From Hanleya hanleyi (lineage: Eukaryota > Mollusca > Polyplacophora > Lepidopleurida > Hanleyidae), in NCBI GenBank assembly GCA_036873755.1, contig JAVTVY010039197.1, positions 1 to 64,000 of the forward strand: DNA of 64,000 bases. Direction: 5' to 3'. Shown here piece by piece: positions 22,601 to 34,743 of the stretch; positions within the stretch are counted from its first letter, which is position 1; each line of letters opens with the position of its first letter. The translations under genes and the position numbers were made by a program. The notes beneath the pieces were generated by a model. The model was not told where the DNA came from and made no database searches. It worked only from the letters and a program-made list of their open reading frames with translations.

Positions 22601-24866
22601 CCGTGGACAGTTTGGAAATCGGCCATGTTTCCTTCCCATCGTGCAATGCGCACCACGAGTTACTTTAGCCATGGAGTTAAATAAGGAGGAGAGAGCACTG
22701 GGTCAGATCAAAGTGTTCAATGTACGATTCCGCCACAGCAGGGATTCGTCGGATTAGCCTGTGTGTATTTGGGAGATTAAAGCAGGTTCGGTCATGTTCG
22801 GTAGTTGTCGGGTTCCCGCGCATGCGCCCCATCGACGTCATCAAAGCTATTATAAGTTGAGTGTATTGGAAATGTGAATTGGTACTTAGCCGCCCGCTGT
22901 GCACGCCGCCGGGAAGTGTTGAGTTTGACCATGGAGGGAAAGAGAGATCACTTTGACCCAACAGTGATAGGCACATCACTTACATCGTTTCTATTATAAA
23001 TTATATTAGGATTTTAAATTTTTCCAGCTTAACACTTGCTGAAAACATGTTTCATATGATGAGGTTATATGCGTGTATCATCACACGTACCGTTCTCAAA
23101 TTATGAAAGAACCATTGTTTCAGATCATGCCGGCAAACAGAGATTATTCAATTCGAATGTGCGAGATTAAGTGGAATCCGTGAGAGGTGATGAACTCACA
23201 AAGGAAGATTGACACATTAACACGCCTTGACAGTTCTCACTAACCGAAGTTGTTCCACATGCAGTCCATTTTTCTGCCGTGAGAAAGATTATATTCGTTG
23301 TGCTGAAGGTGTTGCTCTTGGTCAGAAAATTTCGTAAATAAGTTGTCGAACATGTATTTTCAGCTCTTATATATCAAAATTTTAGCAGCACACGCTCACC
23401 GTATACAATATAGAGGCCATATTCATTTGTAATAGATACAGGATGTGTTTATTATGCTTCCCGTTCTCAAATCCTCTTTTTGCCTCAATAATTGGGTAGA
23501 AATTATTTTTACTCACCAGGGAACCATTCCTCGTTTTCGTTAACGAGATTGTTTATTTTAGCATAATATGCTTACTTGATCTCAAGCTTTTTAAGTTAGC
23601 ATAACCATGGAGTTAAATAAGTCTTATTTAACTCCATGGTATAACGTAATTAGAATAAAATGAACTGTTAATATTCGTCAGCCTATATAATAGCTTTAAT
23701 ACCGATGCCCGTCAAGGACCCCGTCGGGCCAGAAGTGAACTTCAATACACAAGTATTGAAGATCCCTTAGCGATTAGCACGCAGGGGGTAAAACGGCCTT
23801 GGCTGACTCATTAGTTAATAGCTTTGAGGCAGCGCAAAAGCGAAAAAAGGCCAATCTAGTGTTTACAATATTGCATTTTATCTAAATTCAGGCTTCCGGA
23901 CCCTAAAATGGTAAAGACTGATATGTACTCTTTTATTTGATCTTGAACGCAAGCACAAAATGTGTCATTTTTGAAATGCGGAAATTCTGTTAATTCGGCG
24001 GTGAAAATGATGTATTTTCTGTTTGTGGCAAAATTGCCCATGTATTTTAAATGGGGTTTTTGAGAATTTTTCTATCGTTTATATTTTTAGCTAATCCAAC
24101 CGGACCCTCATGTGCTATTCGTTTCCACATTCGCTGTACTTATACCAAGTTCCCTGCAAATTTTTGTCTTGTTGAGAAATGCGGAAGTTGTAGAAAAACG
24201 ATAAAATATACAAAACGACAGTATGATTCCAAAGTCCTGTAACTAAGCTACGAATGGTCATATTCTGATTAATGAAATATGCTCATATTCAGTATGACTT
24301 CAAATTGCCTAATATTTGTGTTGCGCATAATTAATGCATCCTTATTTTTACGTAGAACTACTGCGCATTTTTAATTTCAACTTCCGTTGATGTTTTTCTG
24401 CGGCTAATAAGAACCAACGACTCGGTCGGCGGAATCATACATTGAACATCAAACGGACAGATCGTGACTGACGGCCATTCAGAATACAATAGCTCTGCGG
24501 GCGACCTCACGGATCAGCGACCCGCGGCTGGCCAAGTGCTCGCTCCTCCTTTATTTAACTCCATGCTTTAGCTCACGTAATGTTGTAAGTATAGGCACCA
24601 GCAAGAAATGCAAAAATAAATAAATTTCCCTTATGCTTTGGCTCTTCAAACGTTTTAAAATAATTCTTTAAGTCTTTATCACTCTTTTATTCTTATTGGC
24701 TGGTTCGGATGGGTTGCATAAATGGATCTACAGCCGAAAGATGTTGACTTTCTGTACTAGAGCCTACGGAGATTTTCTGTTGAACTCGTGACGCATGGGC
24801 GACAACTCCTGTTGTACCCGTCCTCACACAGGCGTTCTTTGAAACTGTCCACGGATGTATTATGAG
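22594..24866. repeat. Nested inverted repeats with repeated CCATGGAGTTAAATAA ends
   Basis: An outer pair, AATACATCCGTGGACAGTTT (22594) and its complement (near 24848), brackets an inner pair, CATGGAGTTAAATAA-GGAGGAG (22671) and its complement (near 24555). In the middle (23606-23642) the same end sequence forms a head-to-head palindrome. This could be two adjacent elements of about 0.97 kb sharing a junction, or one element of about 1.9 kb with an internal end duplication. No gene was found; the open frame at 22677-22979 is not supported. Confidence 0.55.
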
Positions 24867-24882
24867 CTTTGATTGTTATTAA

Positions 24883-25718
24883 AGGAGTACTTAACTTATT
24901 TTATATAGGTTCCTATTACAAAGGTTAGACTCTTAAAGAAATATAACCAACTATTTTACTTTCGTAGAAGGCGATAACCTATTATTTTTATTACAATTTG
25001 TGAAGTCGTGTTTCCGCTTTGAGGTCGACGTGGGCGCCGCCATATTGCCTGTGGGATGACGTGACTGATGACGTCAGAATTCAGGACAACGTCACGGATA
25101 ACGCTTGATCCAGGGACGTTCCAACTACGGCATTTGAATTACTCTGGGTTCGAGTTTTAATTCCAGGAATAAACTGGTGCGGCAAATCCCACGGGGGGGG
25201 GATTCCTAAAAGAAATTGGTTTAGGTTATCTTCGCCAACTGAAAAATTTCTTCCCCCAAATTTTTCAACTGAGACTTGCCCGATTCAATTTGGACAAAAT
25301 TTGAAACTGAGCGGTAAACTGAAAGAGTGTCCTCTGCAATTGTCCAGTTATTTCAGTTGAACGACGATGCTTCTAAGTTCATAAACATTCTCATGATTAC
25401 ACTTGAACTACTAAAATCAACTAGAACGTCATTGGATTAACTGGGTTCCCTCTTCTTCGAATTATCGGCATGACCAGCACGATCAACCTTAAATCTCCAT
25501 GACGTTGTGACGTTTTTAGATGAGTATAAACTCACTTCCGCTCATCTAAAAACGTCACGCAGTGGTGCAATGGCGGCGCCCAGTGCACGCCGTTGCGAGC
25601 AACAAATAGTCAATATTTCCTTTATTTCGCATTCTATCAACGTAAGTTTTATACAATAAGGTTTGGAATACGATTGCTGATAAATATAGTCACACTCAAA
25701 AATAAGGTAAGTACTCCT
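24883..25718. mobile_element. TTAA-flanked MITE, copy 2 (inverted relative to copy 1)
   Basis: It starts AGGAGTACTTAACTTATTTT and ends GGTAAGTACTCCT, with TTAA at 24879-24882 and 25719-25722. It is the reverse complement of the family copy at 19741-20585, at about 85% by eye, including the ATGAGCGGAAGTGAG hairpin. No coding capacity. Confidence 0.85.
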
Positions 25719-25795
25719 TTAACAATCGGAAATTGGTCCCCAAATAAAAAAACTCTGTGGTATTTATGTCAGCCCCGAGTGTAGTCCAATAAAAT

Positions 25796-25893
25796 GGATT
25801 GTTCAGGCTCTTGTTTAATATGCTGGAGTTATCGGGAGCGCCAGAAATGGCTCAAAATAACTCCAGTATATTAAACAAGAGCCTGAACGATCC
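25796..25893. repeat. Long hairpin (37-bp arms)
   Basis: GGATTGTTCAGGCTCTTG... at 25796-25832 pairs with ...CAAGAGCCTGAACGATCC at 25857-25893, with few mismatches and a 24-nt loop. Function unknown; it may be a fold-back MITE remnant. Confidence 0.8.
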
Positions 25894-26730
25894 ATGGCAT
25901 GGTTAACAATTATTTAGGCTATTCAATTTGGACTAACCCGACTGACATAACTGAAGATATTACAGCCATCGTTGGCATTGTGAATTTGTTCATCAACTCC
26001 GAAACAGTTATAAGAGCGCTGTTACATATTATCACTTATCAAACTCTAAGGAACTAGTAAATTATTCTGAAGTCATGTCTTTTTTTTTTACCAAGCTCTC
26101 CGGGTCCACAAAATCACCATCATCAGTTCTTTTCTTCATATCTTCCAATCTAGCCCCAGAACTCACTTTAGCTGCGAAAACTGTTCCGCCAATACGGAAA
26201 TAGCCGAACGTGAGATTGCATATCTTCATATCCGCCCAGGGTTGCAACCAAAACAATAACCCAGAAGCGGATCGAACTAAAATACGGAGAAAGACTCACT
26301 GACGACCGGGTTAACTGCTCCTGCTTCGTTGAATTTATGGCAATCTTGTTGTTCACTCTCGATGAATTTCAAATCATTCGGAGTTCAAAATACCCCCCCC
26401 CCCCTCGAAGGGTTAGAGAATGGAGCGCATATTTAGGTATATTCAGGCTCCATGGTTAGAGGATCGAAGTTCGACTGATTAACAAGTTAGCCGCATATTA
26501 CTTGAAGGTGTAGGCTACTGATTTTTTTCTCAGAATGTCTGTTAGGTACCATGATGTCAGTAAAAGTCCCCCCCCCCCCCACACACACGAAATGCCTAAA
26601 TTTAACCATATAGGTTCCGTAATTTAACACAGAAGTAAATGAAAATAAATAATATATATATATTACAAAATTACGGCCCTATACTACCGTGATTCCACCG
26701 TGCTTTTGAGATCACCCCTAGCACAGGCCC
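25894..26730. other. No gene seen; C-homopolymers
   Basis: C-homopolymers occur near 26393-26404 and 26570-26580. A minus-strand frame at 26062-26256 (64 codons, hydrophobic then KKRTDDGDFVDPESLVKKKD) looks protein-like and could be a terminal exon, but I cannot recognise it or find its partners. Confidence 0.4.
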
Positions 26731-26882
26731 GCAAAACAAGAGTTTTGGGGGGTGTGGACGGTGGTATTACGGTGACGTGTCGAATTATGGGGTCTCTACC
26801 CGCATGGGGTTATATATAGAGACCCTATTTCGACACGTCACCGTAATACCACCGTCCACACCCCCCAAAACTCTTGTTTTGC
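26731..26882. repeat. Fold-back element with ~67-bp arms
   Basis: GCAAAACAAGAGTTTTGGGG... (26731-26798) is mirrored at 26817-26882, with an 18-nt loop containing CCGCATGGGG. The arms include GGTGACGTGTCGAA. It is nearly perfect, so either recent or maintained. Confidence 0.85.
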
Positions 26883-27410
26883 GGGGCGGTGCCCCTAGTC
26901 ATGCTTCGTCTGACAAAGCCGAGTATACAGACCTGCGTTTAATGGGGGATAGCTTCTGGCGACTGAGCTACGACCGTTATTTAATTACTGCCTGAAACAT
27001 GACGTGGCAGGTGGTGTCGCAAGTGTTATTTTGCGGTGCTATAACAGCACTACAGACAAACAACTATACATGGTACACATTTGTATGGAACTCTGAAGAT
27101 GCATATGGGCTTATATAAAAAAAAAATTATTATAAAAAAAAAAAAAAAAAATTTAAACAAGCTGAGCAGCTAGCAGGTCCTCCGCCAAGTAGCCTGTTTG
27201 AGAGCGAACAGCATATACGCTTCCAGTATCTCCTTACATATAACTTGGGAACTTGAAGTGGATAGTATGTGTAAATGACATTAAGGTGCAGGAATGGTTA
27301 TTATTGTCTCGCATGCTATTTAGCAGATCTGCTACTTCGCAAATAATTTCTAAAATCAGTGATATTTAGAAAGGGGTGTGCTACTTTGAAGATAATTTCT
27401 AGGATTACTG
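26883..27410. other. No gene seen; A-rich tract
   Basis: A long A-tract at about 27117-27150. Nothing else is supported. Confidence 0.5.
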
Positions 27411-27740
27411 CTAGTTAGCACTTTGACTTGCCTGTTCCCAAAGGAAATATATTGTATAATTAGCACAAATGCTAAATATTGAATATTTCTTTCTAAATTG
27501 CAGCCAGAAGAAATATTCAATATTCATGATAACTCGCAAACGCAAATTGTCGGACTGCCTCTCCCGAAAGAAAATATATTGTATAATTAGCACAAAATGC
27601 TAAATATTGAATATTTCTTCTAAATTGCAGCCATGATAAATATTGAATATTTCTTCTAAATCGCAGCTCCAAATTGTCCGATTGCCTCTCCTTAAAGAAA
27701 ATATATTGTATAATTAGCACAAATGCTACATATTTTCAAT
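27411..27740. repeat. AT-rich tandem repeat, ~105-bp units, related to the 28.8-30.4 kb satellite
   Basis: Three partial units share ATATTGTATAATTAGCACAA, ATGCTAAATATTGAATATTT and TTCTAAATTGCAGCC. The core TGCTAAATATTGAATAT also defines the satellite at 28840-30360, so both probably derive from one array. Confidence 0.8.
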
Positions 27741-27795
27741 CTTGCATGGGCTGGTGATTAAGGAGGTTTAAGGCAGTCCTACCCCTTATTTGCTG

Positions 27796-27990
27796 GTCTG
27801 TGCAACTCCTCTGACAATAACAGGGATTATTCTATCGTTCTTCCTGGTTAAACAACGCGCATGCGCTGTTCTGTAAGGATTTTTAAGACAGTCGCAAGTA
27901 CATTTTCATTTGTGGTCTGTGCAACTCCACTCAGACAATAACAGATTATTCTATCGTTCTTCCTGGTTAAACAACGCGCATGTGCTGGTA
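27796..27990. repeat. Direct repeat of ~118 bp, next copy split by a MITE
   Basis: GGTCTGTGCAACTCC ... TTATTCTATCGTTCTTCCTG ... AACAACGCGCATG recurs at about 118-bp spacing (27796 and 27914). The second unit's TTTAAGACAGTC end is separated by the TTAA element at 28005-28588, whose insertion site is this TTAA. Confidence 0.75.
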
Positions 27991-28004
27991 TATAGGCTGT
28001 TTAA

Positions 28005-28588
28005 CCCTATCTGGCCTGGGTTTTTTGGGACCTGTCGTGGCCTGGGGGGGGGGGAATGTCCCCCCCCTAATTATTTTTCTGACCCCTTGAGCTAGAGGTC
28101 TGAAACTTACCACACTATACCCTTGGGTCAAGCTCTACCAGAAAATGTAAAAAAAATCCAAGATGGCCGCCTTGATGACGTCACAGTGACGTCATTTTCA
28201 AAAATGGCATTTTTTGGTCGATTTTTCGATCAGATTTTCCGAATTTTTTATTTATGCAATTTCCCCGCAAAAACAGCATGATAAATTAGTAAATATCAAT
28301 GTGATGTGAAATAAAATAGTTTTTACCCACTTTTTTCATCGCAGAAAAGCAGAAATTTTGAAGAAATATGACAAAAACATCACTTTTCTGGGACCCCACA
28401 TGGCCGCCATCTTGAATTTACCCATGATCCTTTCGTCGGGGGTCATACAAATAGGCTCAAAATGACCCCAATATGATAAACTATAAAGTCACGAAGTTTC
28501 AGCTCTCCATTTTTTGTCGTTCCGAAGATAGCGCAGAAAGTTTGGTAGGGGGGCCATAATGCCCCCCCCCCCCCCAGGCCAGGTAGGG
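28005..28588. mobile_element. TTAA-flanked MITE with C/G-rich ends
   Basis: The ends CCCTATCTGGCCTGG and CCAGGCCAGGTAGGG are flanked by TTAA (28001-28004 and 28589-28592). G9 and C14 homopolymers lie just inside. It contains AAGATGGCCGCC and TGACGTCACAGTGACGTCA. No open reading frame of note. Confidence 0.85.
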
Positions 28589-28839
28589 TTAAGACAGTCC
28601 CAGGTAATGCTTGATTGATGCCTACAGAACGGGCGATATAAAGGCAACCTCACTGATGCAGACAGCTGACATGTATTCAGACTTACTGGCACAACAAACC
28701 AATCACTCAACGATGACCGAAGGTGTTTCGGAGACAATCGGTCCCTTTCATTGTAATTTCGAAAGAAACAAAACGCCAAAAACAACATCTTCCTTTGGTA
28801 CTCGATTGCAACAATCAAATTATATTCTAATTAGATGAT

Positions 28840-30360
28840 ATTATAAAGGTGCTAAATATTGAATATATTGTCCTTTCTCCGACACGGTGTTACAGATATT
28901 TTAATGCGAATCTCTTCTAATTATAGTAGATCATAAATGTGCTAAATATTGAATATATCATCTTTTCTCTGAAAAGACTCTTGTGGATATTTAACTGCGA
29001 ATCTCTTCTATTTAGTATAGATTATAAAAGTGCTAAATATTGAATATATTGTCTTTCCCAGACGCCAGCTACATATTTAAGTGCGAATCTATTCTAATTA
29101 TATAATATTATAAAGGTGCTAAATATTGAATATATTGTCTTTTCCCAGACACCAGATAGATACTTAACTGAGAATCTCTTCTAATTAGATGATATTATCA
29201 AAGCGCTAAATATTCAATATATTGTCTGCTCCCAAACGTCACCTACATATCTAAATGCGAATATATTCTAATTAGATGATATTATAAAGGTGCTAAATAT
29301 TGAATATATTGTCCTTTCTCCGACACGGTGTTACAGATATTTTGATGCGAATCTCTTCTAATTATATTAGATTATAAAAGTGCTATATATTGTCTTTTCT
29401 CCGAAAAGGGTATTGTGGATATTTAACTGCGAATCTCTTCTATTTAGTATAGACTATAAAAGTGCTAAATATTGAATATATTGTCTTTTCCAGGAGCCAG
29501 ATAGATACTTAACTGCGAATCTCTTCTAATTAGATGATATTATCAAAGTGCTAAATATTCAATATATTGTCTGCTCTCAAACGTCACCTACATATTTAAA
29601 TGCGAATATATTCTAATTAGATGATATTATAAAGGTGCTAAATATTGAATATATTGTCCTTTCTCCGACACGGTGTTACAGATATTTTGATGCGAATCTC
29701 TTCTAATTATATTAGATTATAAAAGCGCTAAATATTGAATATATCGTCTTTTCTCCGAAAAGGGTCTTGTGGGATATTTAACTGCGAATCTCTTCTAATT
29801 AGATGATATTATCAAAGTGCTAAATATTCAATATATTGTCTGTTCTCAGACGTCAGCTACATATTTATATGCGAATCTATTCTAATTAGATAATATTATA
29901 AAGGTGCTAAATATTGAATATATTGTCCTTTCTCCGACACGGTGTTACAGATATTTTAATGCGAATCTCTTCTAATTATAGTAGATTATAAAAGTGCTAA
30001 ATATTAAATATATTGTCTTTCCCAGACGCCAGCTACATATTTAATTGCGAATCTTTTCTAATTATATGATATTATAAAGGTGCTAAATATTGAATATATT
30101 GTCTTTTCCCAGACGCCAGATAGATACTTAACTGCGAATCTCTTCTAATTAGATGATATTATCAAAGTGCTAAATATTCAATATATTGTCTGTTCTCAGA
30201 CGTCAGCTACATATTTATGTGCGAATCCATTCTAATTAGATAATATTATAAAGATGCTAAATATTGAATATATTGTCCTTTCTCCGACACGGTGTTACAG
30301 ATATTTCAATGCGAATATATTCTAATTAGACTAGGTTATAAAAGTGCTAAATATTGTATA
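28840..30360. repeat. AT-rich satellite, ~88-bp monomers in a higher-order pattern
   Basis: About 17 monomers each contain GTGCTAAATATTGAATATAT and TGCGAATCTCTTCTAATTA. Monomer types differ in the middle: TTTCTCCGACACGGTGTTAC, TTTCTC-GAAAAG-GT-TTGTGG, CAGACGCCAGCTACATA and CAGAYGCCAGATAGATACTTAA. A fifth type reads ATTCAATATATTGTCTG. These recur in order every four or five monomers. Confidence 0.9.
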
Positions 30361-31147
30361 TAGATGCTATTAAAGTAACCCACTTTTCTGCCTACTGCGA
30401 AGTTTAGCAAAAATATCTGCACAATATTGCCAAGTATGCTATATAGCACCATGTTAAAGCATAGGAAATTTGAAAAGTATATAAAAAAAGCCAATCCTGC
30501 ACCTAACTCGTAAATGAGAAAGAGACATTTATCTGGAATTGTTGAAACAAGTTGAGGAGGTTTGGGAAGCAGTAATGGGTAGTGTAACACTGGAATGTAA
30601 GTATGTAGTTGTATATGTATTTGTGTATGGTGAGGTTTATAAATTGATGGGTGGAATAGATCTCAAGATATCGCGTTCACAACACAGATGGGTAAAATAA
30701 TATGGATGAGTGAAATTCAAGATGACCAATGGCAGCCATATTGGATTACATACTACCTCTATGAAAATCAATACCAATTGCCGTGTAACTGATTAAAGTT
30801 ACACGGCAATTGGTATTGATTTTCATAGAGGTAAAACGAAGGAGGGGCATTAGATAGGGGTTTGAACCCAGGGGAGATAACTGAACTTTCGAATCGGATT
30901 ACCTCCCCTCAAATGCATTTGAATGTATGGGTTGTTTCCATTGACTCTAGAGGGCGCAACAGTACTTCCACCCCTGTCGACAGTTCCATGGTTCCATCTG
31001 CAGTGAACCGACCCATAACAGCGATGATTGTCAACTGGTACATATCGTAAACAAACTATGGCATTACTGAGACTATACAACCTAACTAGGCGACACGTTT
31101 AATGTTAAAGCGATACTAATGTGTGATATTATATTGCCATCTTAACA
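30361..31147. other. No gene seen; contains one perfect hairpin
   Basis: The only structured feature is the hairpin at 30754-30833. Short open frames (30336-30590, 30850-31080) have no support. Confidence 0.5.
30754..30833. repeat. Perfect hairpin, 37-bp arms, 6-nt loop
   Basis: TACCTCTATGAAAATCAATA... (30754-30790) is exactly mirrored at 30797-30833 around the loop GATTAA. No mismatch was seen in the arms. Confidence 0.95.
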
Positions 31148-31662
31148 AATATGATTACCAGTACATTCGAAATAAATATGGAATCCAGGGTGTATAATTT
31201 CATTCATTCATCCGCGTTTAATAGTGGTTTGTTTTGAGTCATGCGTACTAGGCGATTCCGGCGCGTCACATCTTGGGATTTATAGAAAATTCGTGTTGTT
31301 GGTTCCCGAGCGTACAACCGGTTTGCTGTGTAGATTTCCGCTCGGGGGTCCCGAATGACCAGAGGAATTGGGACAGACGTTCCACCTGTCACAGGGAGGG
31401 AAACCGCCGCAGTTCCAGGCCATGTCAACGCAGCCTCGATGGATACCGGTACCACTGATCAGTCGACATAGGAAGACGCCGGTTGGCGATTGGTTAAATA
31501 TCGTGAAAGTATTGTTCACTTCGAGGTAAAAACATGAAATTTGGCATAGTGCTAGCCAATTGCATGCGGTTCATTTTCCCACTCAAGTTTACCAAGAATC
31601 CAAGATGGCGCGCGCCGCTATAGCCGTAGCTCTATACTTGGGAAGCATCAGAACATGGTGGC

Positions 31663-31668
31663 ATTATC
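31663..31668. other. Left target-site duplication of Element 1 (ATTATC)
   Basis: ATTATC immediately before AGTAGTATA. It matches 40708-40713 and is single in the sister host copy near 46590. Confidence 0.85.
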
Positions 31669-31926
31669 AGTAGTATATAGCCGTGATTACAGAGCTCATT
31701 TTGCCGGGAAAGATAACTCTTGTTTGCGCGATTGACCAAAAACTACCTCCAGCACAAGAGAGCTCCATGCTCTGGGTGACTATAGTTCCGGCAAACTTTG
31801 ACCTTTGTATTCCTCCGCGGTGATGCGGTTTGGATGTGATGCGGTCGCGGAAGAAAGCTTCCGCGGCGAAAAAGTAGTCCCTAGACTACAAATACGCTGC
31901 ATGGTCCGATTGGGCCGAGTGAGGCT

Positions 31927-32819
31927 TAGACTCGTACCTAGCCCTCAACTCACACGCACCGTTGGGGTCTAGTTAGCGGCAGGCATTTTGTATTCTCTGA
32001 TTGGCTGAATTACCGGTCTAAATCTAGACCGGTAAATAGACCAATGTCAATATGTGTGGTTGTTGTTGTTCGTGTGTATCTAGTGACCAGTACTCGTCTA
32101 TGGTGCGATAAAGGGCCTTGAGCGCTACGGCCACCAATCCACCAAGTATTATATAGTTCCTTTGTAAGATTTGATGAGCGATGAGCGATTATGGTAGGTT
32201 TCCTAAATAAAGCCCTCGCTTCTACGACTACCACGACGTCCAGCAAGACGGTACATCTTCGGAAAATTTATGACCTATTCCAAGGTTCTTAGCGTGACAT
32301 GTTCATGATCAGGTCAGGGGATTTGCAAAGCATTTCTGTTCTTCATTCAATACATAGTACTGTTCATACGCCCTATATGTACTTTTGTTGCTAACATTAT
32401 GCAAGTTTTGTTGTTAAAAAAATAAAACTGAACGTACTTGTAGGCCTACTCGTTTGAAGCAGCTGACATTATAAATTTAGTTGACCTAGATTCTGCATTG
32501 AAGATCAACCACTGAAACGCGGAAAACAACGAATTACGTCAATTATACAGTATTTTCGCCTTCATGTTGTCTGATCGTACTATTTTGTTTATCTGATGAT
32601 GCTAAACAATAATGATCTTGTGAAGAGCTGTGAACTTTGGATAGGCCTAGGTCATAAATTTTCTGAAGATGTACCATTTTGCCGACGTCCAAACAAGCAT
32701 GGAGGGGCATTGTGGGTGGAGAATACCATGGGCCAATCACTGTGCAGTGCTGATTTAAAATGCCTGCCGATAACTAGTCTCCATAGAGCGATAGCGAATT
32801 GGAGCTGGGTACGAGTCTA
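31927..32819. mobile_element. MITE with 9-bp target duplication inside the left arm of Element 1
   Basis: The ends TAGACTCGTACCTAGC and GCTGGGTACGAGTCTA are flanked by AGTGAGGCT (31918-31926 and 32820-32828). The right arm of Element 1 has one uninterrupted copy of this site (near 40430), so the MITE arrived after the palindrome existed. The 9-bp duplication suggests a MULE. No transposase. Confidence 0.9.
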
Positions 32820-32859
32820 AGTGAGGCTCTTTTCAGTCATGTCATGGGTGTTTTCACAG

Positions 32860-32890
<31 letters not shown>

Positions 32891-32896
32891 AATTAA

Positions 32897-32927
<31 letters not shown>

Positions 32928-32984
32928 ATTAATTAATTAATTTTAATTAATTAATTAATAAATAAATAATGAAACACTATACAA

Positions 32985-33057
32985 CGAAAGGGTGGGACTC
33001 GAACCCGGGTCCTCTTTATCCAGAGGCAGACACGTTATCCATTACGCCACGAGTTCT
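32985..33057 (-). repeat. tRNA-like sequence with Pol III boxes (left arm copy)
   Basis: Mirror copy of 40232-40304. It keeps A-box TGGCGTAATGG and B-box GGTTCGAGTCC on the minus strand. The neighbouring (AAAT)n/(AATT)n tract looks like a retroposon tail. See the right-arm copy for structure. Confidence 0.7.
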
Positions 33058-33299
33058 GTTGTACAAATCATGCTTGAAAATATGATATATAAATCTTCGG
33101 CACATACTGGTGCACTGGTCAATGTTGAATCTAATGGAAAACCTACTTCTATACATTTGCGGTAGGGTTGTTCGGATTTATTTTACTTGTCTCGTCATGT
33201 AGAACATGACGGGAAGTGTCGCGGAGCGAATCGGTGAAATTTTTGAAAAAAAGTCACCGAGGTCTGTATATAGCTCCAAGGGAGACAACTCGTGTAGAC

Positions 33300-34370
33300 C
33301 AAGCGTATGGAAATAGACGTTTTGGGATCTAGGGGAGCCAATAATGGTCCGATTGGGTCGAGTGAGGTATCAAAGTGAAGCTTATGTGAAGGGGCATCTG
33401 ATGGGCTGGGTGTGGAGTTGGAATAGCATCATTCTGCGCATGCGCGGTGGCCGAAGGGTATGGAAATAGACGTTTTGGAGCTAGGGGAGCCACTAATGGT
33501 CCAATGGGGGCATATGAGGTATCAATGTGAAGCTTATGTGAAGGGGCATCTGACTGGACTAGCGGCTCGGGCGTTGTCACCATTCTGCGCATGCGCGGTA
33601 GACCAAGGGTATGGAAATAGACGTTTTGGGATCTAGGGGAGTCCCTAATGGTCCAATGGAGTTATATGAGGTATCAATGTGAAGCTTAGGTGAGGGGGCA
33701 TCTGACTGGACTAGTGGCTCGGCCGTTGTCACCATTCTGCGCATGCGCAGACGGGGAATTCTGGGAAAAGGGTGTGGAAATAGACGTTTTGGAGCTAGGG
33801 GGGTCCCTAGTGGACCGATGGAGTTGTATGAGGTATCAGTGTGAAGCATTCGTGAAGGGGCATCCGATGGGCTGGGTGTGGGATTGAAATATCGGCATTC
33901 TGCGCATGCGCGGTGGCCAAAGAGTATGAAAATAGACGTTTTGGAGCTAGGGGAGCCCCTAGTTGACCAATGGGGTCGAGTTAGGTATCAAAGTGAAGAA
34001 TTCGTGAAGGAGCATCTCATGGGTTGGGTGTGCGGTAGGAATATCATTGTGCGCATGCGCAGACGCAATGCGGAGCTCTCGTCCAATCAGAAGCGAGTAT
34101 TTCAAATCCGTCACAGAGCTCTCAGCCAATCAGAAGCGAGTATTTTGACCCTGTGCATTATGGGACATATCCAAGATGGCGGCACGTGTGTTCAAGATGG
34201 CGGCACATCCGGTGTCCAAAACTGGCCATTTCTTCGGGATGTGGTCACCTAGTGTCGAAAACTGGACCCTGTATGGATCCCGCTATACGTTTTGGAGCTA
34301 GGGGAGCCATTAATGGTCCAATGGAGTTGTATGAGGTATCAATGTGAAGCCTAGATGAAGGGGCATCCAG
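33300..34370. repeat. Subterminal repeat array of Element 1, left arm
   Basis: About seven units of around 150 bp, each with GGAAATAGACGTTTTGG, GCTAGGGGAGCC, TATGAGGTATCAATGTGAAG, GGGGCATC and TGCGCATGCGC. Mirrored at 38610-39990 in the right arm. Confidence 0.9.
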
Positions 34371-34542
34371 ACATGGGTGGGTGCATGTAAAATTTTCCGG
34401 AAAAAAAAATACGGAACACGGACTTTATCGAAAAATCCGAGAAAATACCTATATGGGGTATAGGGGTATATAGGTCGCCGGGCTTATCGGGGCTTGTGAC
34501 ACTTGAGAGAACAACAACAGCAACAAGTTTTTTTTCATATAG

Positions 34543-34548
34543 TTTATT
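34543..34548 (-). terminator. Polyadenylation signal downstream of the left-arm zinc-finger gene
   Basis: AATAAA on the minus strand inside a conserved block that also contains GTATGATGTAACATTGGGG. The same block occurs at 38427, 51873-51878 and 57716-57721. Confidence 0.65.
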
Positions 34549-34743
34549 TTCCCCAATGTTACATCATACCCACGCTGGGGGAGCCGCGTTGGGTATGTTT
34601 ACAGCTCAAAAAGACTCTTGCCCAATCAGAGGCCACCATTTGCATCTGTCATATTCGTTCCTGTCCGTTAGATTCTTGTCCAATCAGAAGTCTCCATTTC
34701 AGAAAGTTCCATCTTCGGCCATGTTCGCTCTGAACCGTTTATT

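Noticed and set aside
26062..26356. Minus-strand frames with a membrane-like stretch
   Set aside because: They could be an exon, but there is no splice partner, domain or repeat family I can name.
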